Below, piece by piece: positions 11,701-18,038 of a stretch of 38,808 nt of DNA. A program made the position numbers and the translations under genes. Position 1 is the first letter of the stretch, and each line of letters starts with the position of its first letter. Origin of the DNA: Gardnerella vaginalis (GTDB lineage Bacteria > Actinomycetota > Actinomycetes > Actinomycetales > Bifidobacteriaceae); the NCBI RefSeq assembly GCF_001546455.1, contig NZ_KQ956810.1, forward strand, positions 58,667 through 97,474, in the 5' to 3' direction. The notes below the pieces were generated by a model. The model was not told the DNA's origin. It saw only the letters and a program-made list of their open reading frames with translations, and did not search any database.

Positions 11701-12280
11701 AAATCAACACTTCTGCCTGTTTTTTTGTTACACCTTTTAAGGAAAGCATTGGCGTAGCATTGCCGCTTGCACTTATTTGCAACATTCTTGCTTCACGGTC
11801 TGCAGCAGCACCGATTATATATGCGATTGCTAAAAGTTCCGCGATTTTGCTTTGCGCCGCCTGCCAAGAGCCAGCTTCTAAGCGCGCTTGTACCATTTTT
11901 GCCGCAATTACGCCTTGGGAATGCCCAATGGCTGCGATTGGCTTGCAAACTTCAAAATTGTATCCAAGATTTGTAAGGTCTTTAACCGCTGCAAGCTGCG
12001 CCAATGCAATTCCTGGTACGCTAATTTGCGCGTCTTGCGTGCGCTCTCCAGCAGATTCTAAAGCATCGAATACGTTTATGTCTTTTCCTGCGTTTGCTAA
12101 AAGCTGCGCATATATGTTGTTTAAAAGTTTTTTGGCGCAATCGTTATACTCGCGAAGCTGCGCGTTTAAGTCTTCATCTTTTTGCGTTTCTTTTAACGCT
12201 TGAACCCACGGCGTGGATTGCCCTGCAAAAACAAGCATATGTGGGGTTTGTGCCAACTCGTCAAATAAGTATGTTGTCAT
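2732..12280 (-). CDS. fas: Type I fatty acid synthase, single multidomain polypeptide
   Basis: This 3182-residue cytosolic megasynthase makes acyl-CoA from acetyl- and malonyl-CoA. The domain order matches bacterial and fungal type I Fas. Acyltransferase: nucleophile Ser121 in GHSQG. FMN-dependent enoyl reductase, about 395-700: KAPVLLAGMTPTT and GGSAGGHHSWESL. MaoC-like dehydratase, about 1170-1330: SGDFNPIHTSY, HGMW. Malonyl/palmitoyl transferase, about 1355-1750: Ser1465 in GHSLGEY. ACP, about 1800-1960: predicted phosphopantetheine Ser1867 in NGVSSRRNQLL. Ketoreductase, from about 2205: VTGVAPNSIAA, AYGEVKSAFDA. Ketosynthase, from about 2590: Cys2824 in SACATAA, His in VSKHDTSTN and LTGHAKGG. 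Low-complexity linkers flank the ACP and precede the ketosynthase. No transferase domain is fused, matching the neighbouring acpS. ATG at 12280 follows AAGGA. accA and accD upstream supply malonyl-CoA. Confidence 0.97.
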   Translation of the reverse strand: MTTYLFDELAQTPHMLVFAGQSTPWVQALKETQKDEDLNAQLREYNDCAKKLLNNIYAQLLANAGKDINVFDALESAGERTQDAQISVPGIALAQLAAVKDLTNLGYNFEVCKPIAAIGHSQGVIAAKMVQARLEAGSWQAAQSKIAELLAIAYIIGAAADREARMLQISASGNATPMLSLKGVTKKQAEVLISRVERKRAEVSIAVKNSRNHIVLSGYPQDMEAVLIEAQKEAKHSKKLRDSKECGGSVFSPIAEYLDVSVPFHSKMMEEAVENAQKWAKQAGIDADLTRHLANQVLVEQVDWASQIKETLASLEDAAQNLFVLDMGPGEVLGKLTGALVQGSGAGIVEAGTMAARAAASTMDASSANSLRTVCWNKFAPKVVETESGRRVITKFSKLTGKAPVLLAGMTPTTVDPQIVAAAANAGYWAELAGGGQVTEEVFDKHVEMLQKQLKEGATVEFNAMFMDRYLWNLQFGGKRIVPKKRASGAPIDGVVISAGIPELDEAKELVKTLQEDGFPYVAFKPGTVEQIRQVIRIAKAVKPATIIAQVEGGSAGGHHSWESLDDLLINTYAQVRECNNLVLVAGGGIGTPSRAADYISGEWSNEYDLPNMPVDAVMIGTAAMTAKEAHTSPQVKKMLVETPGIVQSHANSVEGLGASENPFAPIGERWVPSGKVVGGMTSGLSHLHADIYEIENASARCGRLLVHMMKHPEELELRKDEVIAALNTTAKPYFGNVESMTYQQFAQRFLDLCYPWADSTYATRYVHLLERIEARFTWQDSGEFDSSLPSLQSVCQNPQEALNNLIEKFPEAAQTNVIPMDAAWFPTLVREYPKPMPFVPVIDNDLLRWWGQDQLWQSEDSRYSADAVRVIPGPISVAGITTMDEPIADILGRFEAAIISRADACDSKVSLAQSAFSQSAFSQIACAKNVEEYVRACPNISWIGHVTSNPAYGTQECSENYVISVVSEEDSVIKLDLDIKLDTFWDDLSGNDLNNNKNHAVRNIVIPLIVDAKRAGSIPVVDRERLPEHVYKMLAATAGIGNIAITGDALSEMPKVDESSKSQESPFGVVKSSYTLSRNLGIDHESATAGRLSGGLQPSRIVPDALVGPAWPTIYSALGSVMVNGYPVIEGLLNAVHLDHLIELDVSNGDLQKHVGERVNLVGWAQSAQESASGRVVTINVVHLAQDGTHLAHETERFAIRGRSYSAALPKPAAQYGASADLHDYKVEATPRRMLRRVVLNAPKDMTAFARTSGDFNPIHTSYRGAAISGLNAPLVHGMWLSAAAQHVAQALDEKGAHYELIGWTYNMYGMVQLNDQVEITVERVGKVRRAGLALEVTCRVNGQIVSKASALTAAARAAFVYPGQGIQKQGMSLDERAKSPAVRETWQRADKLTREKLGFSILAVVRDNPKELTANGVTYRHPEGLLNLTQFTQVALATVAFAQTARLREAGCDIWPAYFAGHSLGEYNALSSFAQIIPLETVLELVFHRGSTMHHLIERDAQGRSNYRMGALRPNQFGVDDSGVNAYVEGISKQTGEFLQIVNYNLAGQQYAIAGTVKGLKALAKDSAKRAEEYGGKPPFMLVPGIDVPFHSKLLRKGVPEFRNKLDSLLPKHIDYSVLVGRYIPNLVACPFELTREFAQKILDVVPSERIKDALENDEVWNSYAADEQKLGRLLLTELLSWQFASPVRWIETQALMFSSTSCGGLGVEEYVEVGLANAPTLANLGAKTLAMPEFSGHRVAVYNVGRDESRVYKTDTDSLVPEVFEDDESAVANSTAAGDSSHAAAQKASATAPAVSTQINANNSVQNASNATQNVPSAPSGSVAEDLPFKASDAIEMLIAYSAKIRADQIGAADTTDTLTNGVSSRRNQLLMDISSELGVPSVDGAAEAPMSALNKLVNSAAPRYKAFGAVLSDIVRERLRSLFGAAGVKPAQVDKRIMEVYKLGEGWRAHVLAALVLQTRSGASVRGGDLAQIGADCAKNAAQAEAIIDAAIQSVAKANGVQVSIPGSGAGAASGAVVDSAALDEFAQKVVGANGVLAATAKFVLAKLGVEAPHAQVEEDENAAVVAAVEAELGSDWPKQVEPRFDERKAILFDDRWASAREDLASLYYNSRDGFYTNNPEDLEYVRETLNRYGSFVGLGRAVSSEAEWFAKKCKDINYTVLSSIFKQIAQDSLKSTGDLPKLRDHFYYGDDSQIFSNCFEGDVAVVTGVAPNSIAARVVTGLLEGGATVIATSHSFKPSVKKWAKEAYRLHATASAKLWLVPANLSSYRDVDALVKWVGTVSKKVSGATTTILKPAYSPTLFFPFAAPPVNGTLADSGALFESQSRLMLWGVERAIAGFAQIGADTDVKHCMHVVLPGSPNRGIFGGDGAYGEVKSAFDAIVNRAHAEKVWSNRVTFAHPKIGWVRGTGLMGGNDPLVEAVESRGLKTFTTSQMANLLLDLCTKDARERASQAPLDVDLTGGLGSEPLDLNELKAQALQENSRKQADKDAASKSEIKSEVKSINKALPSPNIPTQASVNLEDWKNVTAKPKDQIVIVSIGEIGPWGSGRTRFSAEQSIQDDGTVSLCAGAVLELAWSMGLLTWQDSPKPGWYDAEGTLVPEEDIAEKYRDEVVARSGIRPFETGMGGDYKDGANEEETEIFLDHDVSFNVATEQIAREYVALDEEHTEISSDPESGEWVVTRKAGSMIRVPRRAAMTRTVGGQLPKGFDPLKWGIPASMVGSVDPIALWNIVATVDAYICAGFTPSEILQAVHPSLVASTQGTGFGGMTSMRKLYLDRFLNHEIPTDVLQEALPNVVAAHVMQTYIGGYGNMIQPVSACATAAVSLEEGVDKIALGKADFVVTGAIDDIGVESVVGFGNMNATANSEEMYEKGINPRFFSRANDRRRGGFLEAQGGGTILITRGDIALKLGLPVAGVVGFIHSYADGIHTSIPAPGLGALAAGLGGRDSKLVHDLAALGVTPDDIAVVSKHDTSTNANDPNESELHNTLAHAIGRTSGNPLFVISQKSLTGHAKGGACVFQINGLTQLFRSGWVPINASLDCVDPKLSRDDHMVWLRKRIHIGSVKAALATSLGFGHVSGFVALVHPGAFEAAVASSAGTDALNEWRAKANARLAAGQRLLQEGMMGHVQLFEPVQNRRLLKDGTRMPDGSRYDGHEAEKAMLLNPDARLDASGYYC

Positions 12281-12447
12281 TTTATTTCCTTTGTTTGTGG
12301 GTTTACGTTTTATTTTTAAGATTTTTGTATTTTTGGATTATTTGTGTTTTTGGATTATTTGCGGCTTGTCGCTAATCGCGTCCAGCGGCTGCTTGCGATT
12401 TGCGCACGTGCCAAATCACCCTCAAATCGCCCTCAAATAATTCTCAA
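12281..12447. other. AT-rich spacer between accD and fas with a 17-bp direct repeat
   Basis: This 167-bp gap separates the accD stop from the fas start. It contains two copies of TTTTTGGATTATTTG (12330-12344 and 12347-12361, period 17). No convincing -35/-10 pair or terminator stands out, so fas may be read through from accA-accD or have its own promoter here. Confidence 0.6.
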
Positions 12448-14094
12448 TCACATTGGCTGGTTTCCATGATGCTTCCCCGTTCTAGAAACACGTTTTTTGC
12501 TCCTTAAAATCTTCAAAGAATTAGCAATAACATCTCTTGTTTGCTCCGGATCTATCATTGCGTCAATCTGGCCAGTTTCCAGCGAAAGATTCGCGTTTAC
12601 AGTGGTATTTTCGTAATTCTCAACAAGCTGTTTTCTTAAAGCCTCAACATCTTGACCACGCTCTTTTGCTTTTTGCAAATCCTTGCGATGAATAATGTTC
12701 ACGGCTCCTTGAGCGCCCAAAACCGCTATCTGGCTGGTAGGCCAAGCGTAGTTAAAGTCTGCGCCCATAGACTTGGAGCCCATTACAATGTATGCTCCAC
12801 CAAAAGCCTTGCGTAAAATCACGGTAACAAGCGGAACTTGCGCGTTTGCGTATGCGTAAATCACTTTTGCGCCTCTGCGAATAATTCCAGCGTGCTCCTG
12901 GTCCGATCCTGGCTTGTATCCAGGAGTGTCTACAAGAGTTACAACAGGAAGATTAAACGCGTCGCACAATCGCACAAATCGCGCTACTTTTTCGGAAGAA
13001 TTAACGTCTAAAATTCCGGCATTGACTTTAGGCTGATTTGCCACTATTCCAACGGGATGCCCGTCTATGCAAGCAAAACCAACCACCGCAGATGCCGCGT
13101 AAAGCTCTTGAACTTGCACAAATTCGCCATAATCTACGATTGCGCGAATAACGTCTAAAACGTCGTACGGCTGGCGATCATTGCTCGGAACAATAGTGGC
13201 AAGCTGCTTAGCGGTTTCTCTGTCTGCGCGAGTGGCAGCGTAGGCAAATGCTGGCGGATTTTGATTGCAATTCTGCGGCAAATAAGCAAGAATCGTGCGC
13301 GCGTAGTCAATGGCGTCCGCCTCGTCTTCGCCCAAATAGTGAGCAACGCCCGAAGTGGAGTTATGCACATATCCACCGCCTAAATCGTCCATGCTAATCG
13401 ACTCGCCCGTGGCTGCCTTAACAACATCTGGGCCAGTTACAAACATGTTGGAATGCTCGCGAGTCATGATTATAAAATCCGTAAGAGCAGGGCAATAAAC
13501 TGCGCCACCAGCACAAGGTCCTAAAATCAAGGAAATTTGCGGAATTAAACCGCTTGCTTCACAAGTTTTTTTAAAGATTCTGCCATATTGCGTAAGCGCG
13601 TTAACGCCTTCTTGAATGCGAGCGCCACCCGAGTCGATTAGCGCAACAACAGGAACTGCAAGCTGCAACGCCATGTCTAGAAGATGGCAAATTTTCTGGC
13701 CTTCAGCGCTACCGAGCGTGCCGCCACGAACGGAAAAATCCTGCGCATACACGGCCACTTTTTTGCCGTACACTTCGCCAAAGCCTGTGATTACAGCGCA
13801 TCCTGCAACATCGTTATTTATGTCTCCGCCGTTAAATCGGCCGATTTCTTCAAACGTTCCCGTATCAAAAAGCAAATCCAAGCGCTCTCTGGCAGTGGAT
13901 TTTCCCTTTGCATGCTGGCGTTCTAAAGCATTCTGCTCGGCCTCTCTAGCAAGGCGAGCTGCGTGTTCTACGGCTGCTTTTCCGCGCTGAGGCTGCATAT
14001 TTTGTGTAGGCTGCGTAATCTGCGCGTCTTTATTAACATCTTTTTTATTAACATCTTTTGCAACTTGTGTAGCATCTTTAGTAAGCGCACTCAT
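12448..14094 (-). CDS. accD: Acyl-CoA carboxylase carboxyltransferase (beta) subunit
   Basis: The 548-residue protein is the biotin-dependent carboxyltransferase that moves CO2 from carboxybiotin to acetyl-CoA and/or propionyl-CoA. It has both carboxyltransferase halves: VALIDSGGARIQEGV with SLILGPCAGGAVYCPAL in the N-terminal half, and LVDTPGYKPGSDQEHAG with RKAFGGAYIVMGSK in the C-terminal half. That is the PccB/AccD5 architecture of Actinobacteria rather than the split E. coli AccA/AccD type. Residues 1-40 are a variable, Lys/Gln/Asp-rich leader. Its ATG overlaps the accA stop (ATGA at 14094-14091), which indicates translational coupling and a stoichiometric complex. Next to fas, malonyl-CoA supply is the likely main role. 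Substrate preference cannot be read from sequence alone. Confidence 0.95.
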   Translation of the reverse strand: MSALTKDATQVAKDVNKKDVNKDAQITQPTQNMQPQRGKAAVEHAARLAREAEQNALERQHAKGKSTARERLDLLFDTGTFEEIGRFNGGDINNDVAGCAVITGFGEVYGKKVAVYAQDFSVRGGTLGSAEGQKICHLLDMALQLAVPVVALIDSGGARIQEGVNALTQYGRIFKKTCEASGLIPQISLILGPCAGGAVYCPALTDFIIMTREHSNMFVTGPDVVKAATGESISMDDLGGGYVHNSTSGVAHYLGEDEADAIDYARTILAYLPQNCNQNPPAFAYAATRADRETAKQLATIVPSNDRQPYDVLDVIRAIVDYGEFVQVQELYAASAVVGFACIDGHPVGIVANQPKVNAGILDVNSSEKVARFVRLCDAFNLPVVTLVDTPGYKPGSDQEHAGIIRRGAKVIYAYANAQVPLVTVILRKAFGGAYIVMGSKSMGADFNYAWPTSQIAVLGAQGAVNIIHRKDLQKAKERGQDVEALRKQLVENYENTTVNANLSLETGQIDAMIDPEQTRDVIANSLKILRSKKRVSRTGKHHGNQPM

Positions 14095-15938
14095 TTTGCA
14101 CTACCGCCTTTAGTCACGTCAATTGTTACAAGCTTTTCGCCTGCTTCTACACCATCTCCAGGCCCTACAAAAATGCCCGTAACCACGCCTGCTGCAGGTG
14201 CGTAAACGTAGTTTTCCATTTTCATAGATTCAAGAACAGCAAGCAGATCGCCTTTGGCTACGCTCTGACCTTCCGCAACGTTTACGCGCGTAATCACGGC
14301 TTGCATTGGAGCAGAAATCACGCCAGGAGCGTCCTTTGGCGTTTCCGACTTATGCGTATCTCCTCTTAAGCCTCGACCTCTAAGAGGCTGCGATGCGCGA
14401 ACCGTGCTTCTAACTCGTGCAGAGCCAGTAAGATTGTCTACAATATCTTGCGGAATCGTAAGTTTTACGCGCTTATTGTCTACTTCTATTACAAAAGACT
14501 CCATTTTAGTTGGCTTATTTTGCGCGTCTTCACCAGACTTATTGGAATCCAAAGAAGCAGGCTGCCCGCCATTTGCCGCTGCAGCAGTGCGGTTCAAATA
14601 CTTGCGTTCAAGCCATTTTGTAGAAATATCAAAATCGCAATCTTGAGCCGTAAAATCTGGGTCGTTAAAAATCTGCTCAAAAAGCTTGGCAGGAGTAGGC
14701 ACGCCCTCAATGCAAAGCTCCTTAAGCGCTCGTCTTACGCGAGCAATTGCCGCATCGCGATTTTGAGCCGTAACAATAAGCTTGCCCATCATGGAGTCAA
14801 ATTTTGGAGACACGCTATCTCCAACTTCTACGCCAGAATCCACACGAATTCCAGGCCCAGATGGCCACTCTATTTTTGTTAGCGTGCCTGCACTAGGCGT
14901 AAGATTTGTGGCCGGGTCTTCCGAAGTGATTCTAAGCTCAAAGCTATGCCCGCGCGAAGGGTGATTTTGCGTAAGCTCACCGCCGTCAGCAATCGTAAGC
15001 TGCTCGCGCACAAGATCTAGTCCGCTAACTTCCTCACTAACTGTGTGCTCCACTTGCAATCGTGGATTCACTTCCAAGAAGTAAACTTTGTGTTGAGAAG
15101 TCACCATATATTCGCACGTGCCCAAACCAACGTAGTCAACAGCTTCAAATAGGTTACGAGAATATCGGTGAAGCTGCGCGTTCTCGTCATCGGTAAGGAA
15201 TGGCGCTGGTGCTTCCTCAACCAACTTTTGGTTTCGGCGCTGCACCGAGCAATCGCGCGTGGAATATATGGTGAAGTTTCCATGCGAATCGCGGCCAACC
15301 TGCGTTTCCACATGCCTGGCCTTGTCTATAAAACGCTCAATAAAGTACTCGTCAAGGTCGCCGCCTTGCAAAGCGTCGTGATTCATGTAGAATCCGCGAA
15401 GCTCATCATCGTTGTGAACAACGGTTATTCCGCGGCCTCCGCCGCCATCTGTACGCTTCATCATAACTGGGTAGCCGTGTGTTTGCGCAAAAGTCAGCAA
15501 TTCTCGAATGTCTTTTACAGGCTCCGAAATTCCTGGAACGGGCGGCACTTTAGCGCGAGTTGCCACGCGCCGCGCGGTTATTTTATCCCCCAAATCAATA
15601 AGTGCTTCTGGCTTAGGTCCAATCCACACAGCACCCGCATCAATCACCTTCTGCGCAAAACTTGCCACTTCCGATAAAAATCCGTAGCCTGGGTGTACAG
15701 CATCCGCTCCGCTTTTATGCAAAATATCTATAATCGCATCTTCGTTTAAATAAGTGTCTCTGTACGTGTCTCCAGAAAGCGCGTACGCTTCGCTTGCCAT
15801 CTCAACATACTGTGCCTGACGGTCGGATGCCGCATAAATAGCTACAGTTGAGATTCCCATTTCTTGAGCAGTGCGAATCACTCTAAGCGCGATTTCGCCG
15901 CGATTTGCCACAAGTATTTTTTTGATATTCGTAACCAT
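14091..15938 (-). CDS. accA: Acyl-CoA carboxylase alpha subunit: biotin carboxylase plus biotin carrier
   Basis: This 615-residue protein carboxylates its own biotin with ATP and bicarbonate. The N-terminal biotin carboxylase domain starts KILVANRGEIALRVIRTAQEMGI, has the ATP-grasp glycine loop MMKRTDGGGGRGI, and the catalytic stretch FLEVNPRLQVEHTVSEEVSG. After a linker, the C-terminal biotinyl domain carries LESMKMENY, with biotin expected on Lys573. The fused layout is that of actinobacterial AccA/BCCA proteins. It overlaps accD by 4 bp. The only ligase that could charge it here is the birA product encoded about 1.1 kb upstream. No clear Shine-Dalgarno precedes ATG 15938. The 150-bp gap to divergent bioY must hold both promoters. 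The gene symbol follows actinobacterial usage; accC is also used. Confidence 0.95.
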   Translation of the reverse strand: MVTNIKKILVANRGEIALRVIRTAQEMGISTVAIYAASDRQAQYVEMASEAYALSGDTYRDTYLNEDAIIDILHKSGADAVHPGYGFLSEVASFAQKVIDAGAVWIGPKPEALIDLGDKITARRVATRAKVPPVPGISEPVKDIRELLTFAQTHGYPVMMKRTDGGGGRGITVVHNDDELRGFYMNHDALQGGDLDEYFIERFIDKARHVETQVGRDSHGNFTIYSTRDCSVQRRNQKLVEEAPAPFLTDDENAQLHRYSRNLFEAVDYVGLGTCEYMVTSQHKVYFLEVNPRLQVEHTVSEEVSGLDLVREQLTIADGGELTQNHPSRGHSFELRITSEDPATNLTPSAGTLTKIEWPSGPGIRVDSGVEVGDSVSPKFDSMMGKLIVTAQNRDAAIARVRRALKELCIEGVPTPAKLFEQIFNDPDFTAQDCDFDISTKWLERKYLNRTAAAANGGQPASLDSNKSGEDAQNKPTKMESFVIEVDNKRVKLTIPQDIVDNLTGSARVRSTVRASQPLRGRGLRGDTHKSETPKDAPGVISAPMQAVITRVNVAEGQSVAKGDLLAVLESMKMENYVYAPAAGVVTGIFVGPGDGVEAGEKLVTIDVTKGGSAK

Positions 15939-16088
15939 ACGTTACAAGTTATAGGAAATTTAGCTTATAGTATCCGTAAATTTGAACAAAACATTATGCG
16001 ATTTTTTGTAAACTTCTCCAACGCGCAGCGCCCGATTTTTGTCTAATGTTTGATTCAGCAACGAAAAACAATACGAAAGAAGGATATC
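15939..16088. promoter_or_regulatory. Divergent accA/bioY control region
   Basis: This 150-bp AT-rich region separates the divergent accA (minus) and bioY (plus) starts. On the accA strand a TATAAG box near 15965-15970 is a weak -10 candidate. A short inverted pair ACAAAA (15986-15991) / TTTTGT (16004-16009) lies in the middle and could be an operator. It does not match the classical BirA operator well, and the BirA in this window lacks a DNA-binding domain. Functional assignment is inference. Confidence 0.4.
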
Positions 16089-16748
16089 GTGGCTAATTTT
16101 GAATCTAACTCTGGCGCAAACTCTAGCGCAAACTCTAGCGCAGTTGCATCTAAGGCTTTTGACGTTACGCGCTTAGCTGTTCCATTTGCTAAGGCGTTTT
16201 TGTTTGCCGTGCTTATTAGCGCTGCCACTATGGCTGGCGCATTGCCAATTCCTGGAACTCCTGTTCCTGTAACTTTGCAAACTTTGGTTTTGGCTTTAGC
16301 AGGTCTTACTTTGACTTGGCGCCAGGCCGTTAGCTCTGTTCTTATGTACCTTGCGATTGGCGCTGCTGGAATGCCAGTGTTTGCAGGCGGAAAGAGTGGC
16401 GTTGTGGCTTTTGCAGGCCCTAGCGTTGGATTCCTTGTTGGATTCGTATTCGGCGTGGCTGCGATTGCGCTTGTAAAGTCTGCTCTCGAAGGCGTTGTTA
16501 ATGCCGCTATGCCAGAGGATTCTGTTGCTAAGAAATTTGCACGATTTGGCGCATATTTTGCAGCATCCGTTGTTGGTTCGCTTGTGATTTACGCATTTGG
16601 ATTTGTAGGTCAATCGCTTATGATGCACCTGCCTGTGTGGGCAATCGCCGTTGCTTCTACTGGATTTATTGTGGGCGACATTATTAAAGCTGCAATCGCT
16701 AGCGCCGCTTGCGCAGGATTGTATGGCGCGTTTAAGCGCAACGCGTGA
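16089..16748 (+). CDS. bioY: Biotin transporter S component BioY
   Basis: BioY is the membrane substrate-binding subunit of an ECF-type biotin importer. The 219-residue protein has a short Ser/Asn-rich N-terminus, then several hydrophobic helices with BioY-typical features: AGALPIPGTPVPVTLQTL after helix 1, YLAIGAAGMPVFAGG, and GPSVGFLVGFVFG. GTG at 16089 is preferred because AAGAAGGA lies about 5 nt upstream; an in-frame ATG at 16050 has no ribosome binding site. No EcfA or EcfT genes are present, so it would use a shared energizing module or act alone. It is the only clear plus-strand gene. It converges on birA and diverges from accA, a sensible position for a biotin auxotroph whose carboxylase needs biotin. 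No biotin synthesis genes are seen. Confidence 0.93.
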   Translation: MANFESNSGANSSANSSAVASKAFDVTRLAVPFAKAFLFAVLISAATMAGALPIPGTPVPVTLQTLVLALAGLTLTWRQAVSSVLMYLAIGAAGMPVFAGGKSGVVAFAGPSVGFLVGFVFGVAAIALVKSALEGVVNAAMPEDSVAKKFARFGAYFAASVVGSLVIYAFGFVGQSLMMHLPVWAIAVASTGFIVGDIIKAAIASAACAGLYGAFKRNA

Positions 16749-16788
16749 TGCGCGACTAATCGCAAGCGTAACGCGCTAACTATTTTAA

Positions 16789-16818
16789 GGCCGCAGTCTC
16801 GTCGCCGCGGTCTTTTTT
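16789..16818 (+). terminator. Intrinsic terminator of bioY
   Basis: GGCCGC (16789-16794) pairs with GCGGTC (16807-16812, one G-T pair) around a 12-nt loop, followed directly by TTTTTT (16813-16818). It is 40 bp after the bioY stop and in the right orientation. Confidence 0.75.
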
Positions 16819-16840
16819 GTATAAAAAGCAAGATTACTTT

Positions 16841-17057
16841 CCCGCGTTTGTTTCTTTTCCCCCGCGTTTGTTTACATTTCGGCCAATTTTGGAAACAAAC
16901 ACGGGCACATTCCCCCACGTTTGTTTCTTTTCCCCCACGTTTGTTTACATTTCGGCCAATTCGGGAAACAAACACGGGCACATTCCCCCTCGTTTGTTTC
17001 TTTTCCCCCACGTTTGTTTACATTTCGGCCAATTCGGGAAACAAACACGGGAAAGTC
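16841..17057. repeat. Hairpin array A1: three tandem units, 73-bp period
   Basis: GTTTGTTTC recurs at 16846, 16919 and 16992, exactly 73 bp apart. Each unit is a 19-bp half (CCCRCGTTTGTTTCTTTT-like) plus a 54-bp hairpin. In the hairpin, GTTTGTTT and AAACAAAC arms flank a 19-nt loop containing TTTCGGCCAATT, and outer CCC/GGG bases extend the stem. The array fills the space between the bioY terminator and birA, and its last bases (CGGGAAAGTC) include the birA stop codon. Peptide frames across it are repeat translations, not genes. Confidence 0.92.
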
Positions 17058-17949
17058 ATTCGCGCGCTACGCTTTGAGCGAAAAGGCAGGTCGTCGCGCA
17101 TACGTCGCCCGTGTGCACAATCACAGATTCTCCAGAGTCTTTAAAAATCGAAAGCGAAGCATCATCATTAATGCTCTGCGCAACGCCTTTAACGTATTCG
17201 CTGCTATTTAACTCGCTATTAACGTCTGGCGCATATACGCTAACTTTGCGCCCAAGAGTCCAGCAAACTGCGCTAACTTCCTTACGCAAGCATAATGCAC
17301 TTTGCGCAGGATTTTGCACAAAACTCGCTAGTCTATTGTTTAGATTTTGCGCCAAACGCTTAGCAATAATATCCCTTAACTCCATAGCGTCTGGAAGATT
17401 CGCGTAATGCATTTGCAAAGATGTTGCCTGCTCAATTGGAAGCGACTCTTTAGACACATTAAGATTAAGGCCGATTCCAAAAATCACACCAACATTTTGT
17501 TGTAAAGACTCATTGCCTGCAAACGCAACCACTTCGGTTAGGATTCCGCCCTCTTTGCAATCGCCAATAAAAATGTCATTCGGCCATTTAAGCATTATTT
17601 CTTTGCAGGATTCGCTGGCTTCTGCGACCTTTCGCGCGCCAACTTCTTTAAGTGATTCAATCAACGCGTCTCTTGTGCAAAGCCCAGCAATCATAGGCAG
17701 CCAGCCGTTGTATTTGGAATCCATAACAACGCCTTTTGGCAAAACAGACGCATAAGACGCTATAAAACTCTGCCCTGGCTCGCTAACCCACTTGCGACCA
17801 AGACGGCCGCGGCCAGCACTTTGATTGTTTGCAATAACCGCGCAAATAAGCGGGCTTGCGCTTAGTGAGCTTTTAAAGTTATGGTCAAGAAGCTCTTTGC
17901 GTGCAACGTTTTGCGTAGAATCAACAGAATCCAAAAAGATAAAGTTCAT
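17056..17949 (-). CDS. birA: Biotin-protein ligase, catalytic type without DNA-binding domain
   Basis: BirA makes biotinyl-AMP and transfers biotin to the carrier lysine, here presumably Lys573 of AccA. The 297-residue protein begins directly with the catalytic core (FLDSVDSTQNVA), then GRGRLGRKW at 46-54 (biotinyl-AMP binding loop), and KWPNDIFI with the catalytic lysine. An SH3-like C-terminal part contains GRKVSVYAP. No helix-turn-helix precedes the core, so it should not act as a biotin repressor. ATG 17949 has no obvious ribosome binding site. The last 14 or so codons (about 17060-17099) lie in a dispersed palindromic repeat that recurs at 28.5 kb, and the stop codon lies in array A1. 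The C-terminal tail has therefore probably been replaced or extended by repeat DNA. Confidence 0.92.
   Translation of the reverse strand: MNFIFLDSVDSTQNVARKELLDHNFKSSLSASPLICAVIANNQSAGRGRLGRKWVSEPGQSFIASYASVLPKGVVMDSKYNGWLPMIAGLCTRDALIESLKEVGARKVAEASESCKEIMLKWPNDIFIGDCKEGGILTEVVAFAGNESLQQNVGVIFGIGLNLNVSKESLPIEQATSLQMHYANLPDAMELRDIIAKRLAQNLNNRLASFVQNPAQSALCLRKEVSAVCWTLGRKVSVYAPDVNSELNSSEYVKGVAQSINDDASLSIFKDSGESVIVHTGDVCATTCLFAQSVARE
17060..17099. repeat. Palindromic repeat family C, truncated copy in the birA 3' end
   Basis: TCGCGCGCTACGCTTTGAGC followed by GAAAAGGCAGGTCGTCGC closely matches the copy at 28.52-28.58 kb. Only the core and right arm are present; the left arm is replaced by the end of array A1. 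The right arm AAGGCAGGTCGTCGC is the exact reverse complement of the left arm of the 28.5-kb copy. Confidence 0.85.
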
Positions 17950-17965
17950 TGAAAATCAATCGCTT

Positions 17966-18030
17966 AAACGGCAGGACTAAACCTGTTAAACCTGTTAAAC
18001 CTGTTAAACAACTGTTAAACAACTGTTAAG
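17966..18030. repeat. Short tandem repeats between nusG and birA
   Basis: On the plus strand, about three CCTGTTAAA units (9 bp) are followed by two CAACTGTTAAA units (11 bp). They fill the 89-bp gap between the nusG stop and the birA start. No terminator is visible. Confidence 0.85.
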
Positions 18031-18038
18031 CAGTTTAA

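Noticed and set aside
15981..16013. Classical BirA operator between accA and bioY
   Set aside because: The only inverted match is 6 bp and the BirA here lacks a helix-turn-helix domain. I kept it only as a weak operator candidate.
16817..17211. Open frames on both strands across the 16.85-17.05 kb array giving repetitive Phe/Pro/Thr-rich peptides
   Set aside because: They are translations of the 73-bp repeat in several frames, without a ribosome binding site, and similar peptides appear at the other arrays.
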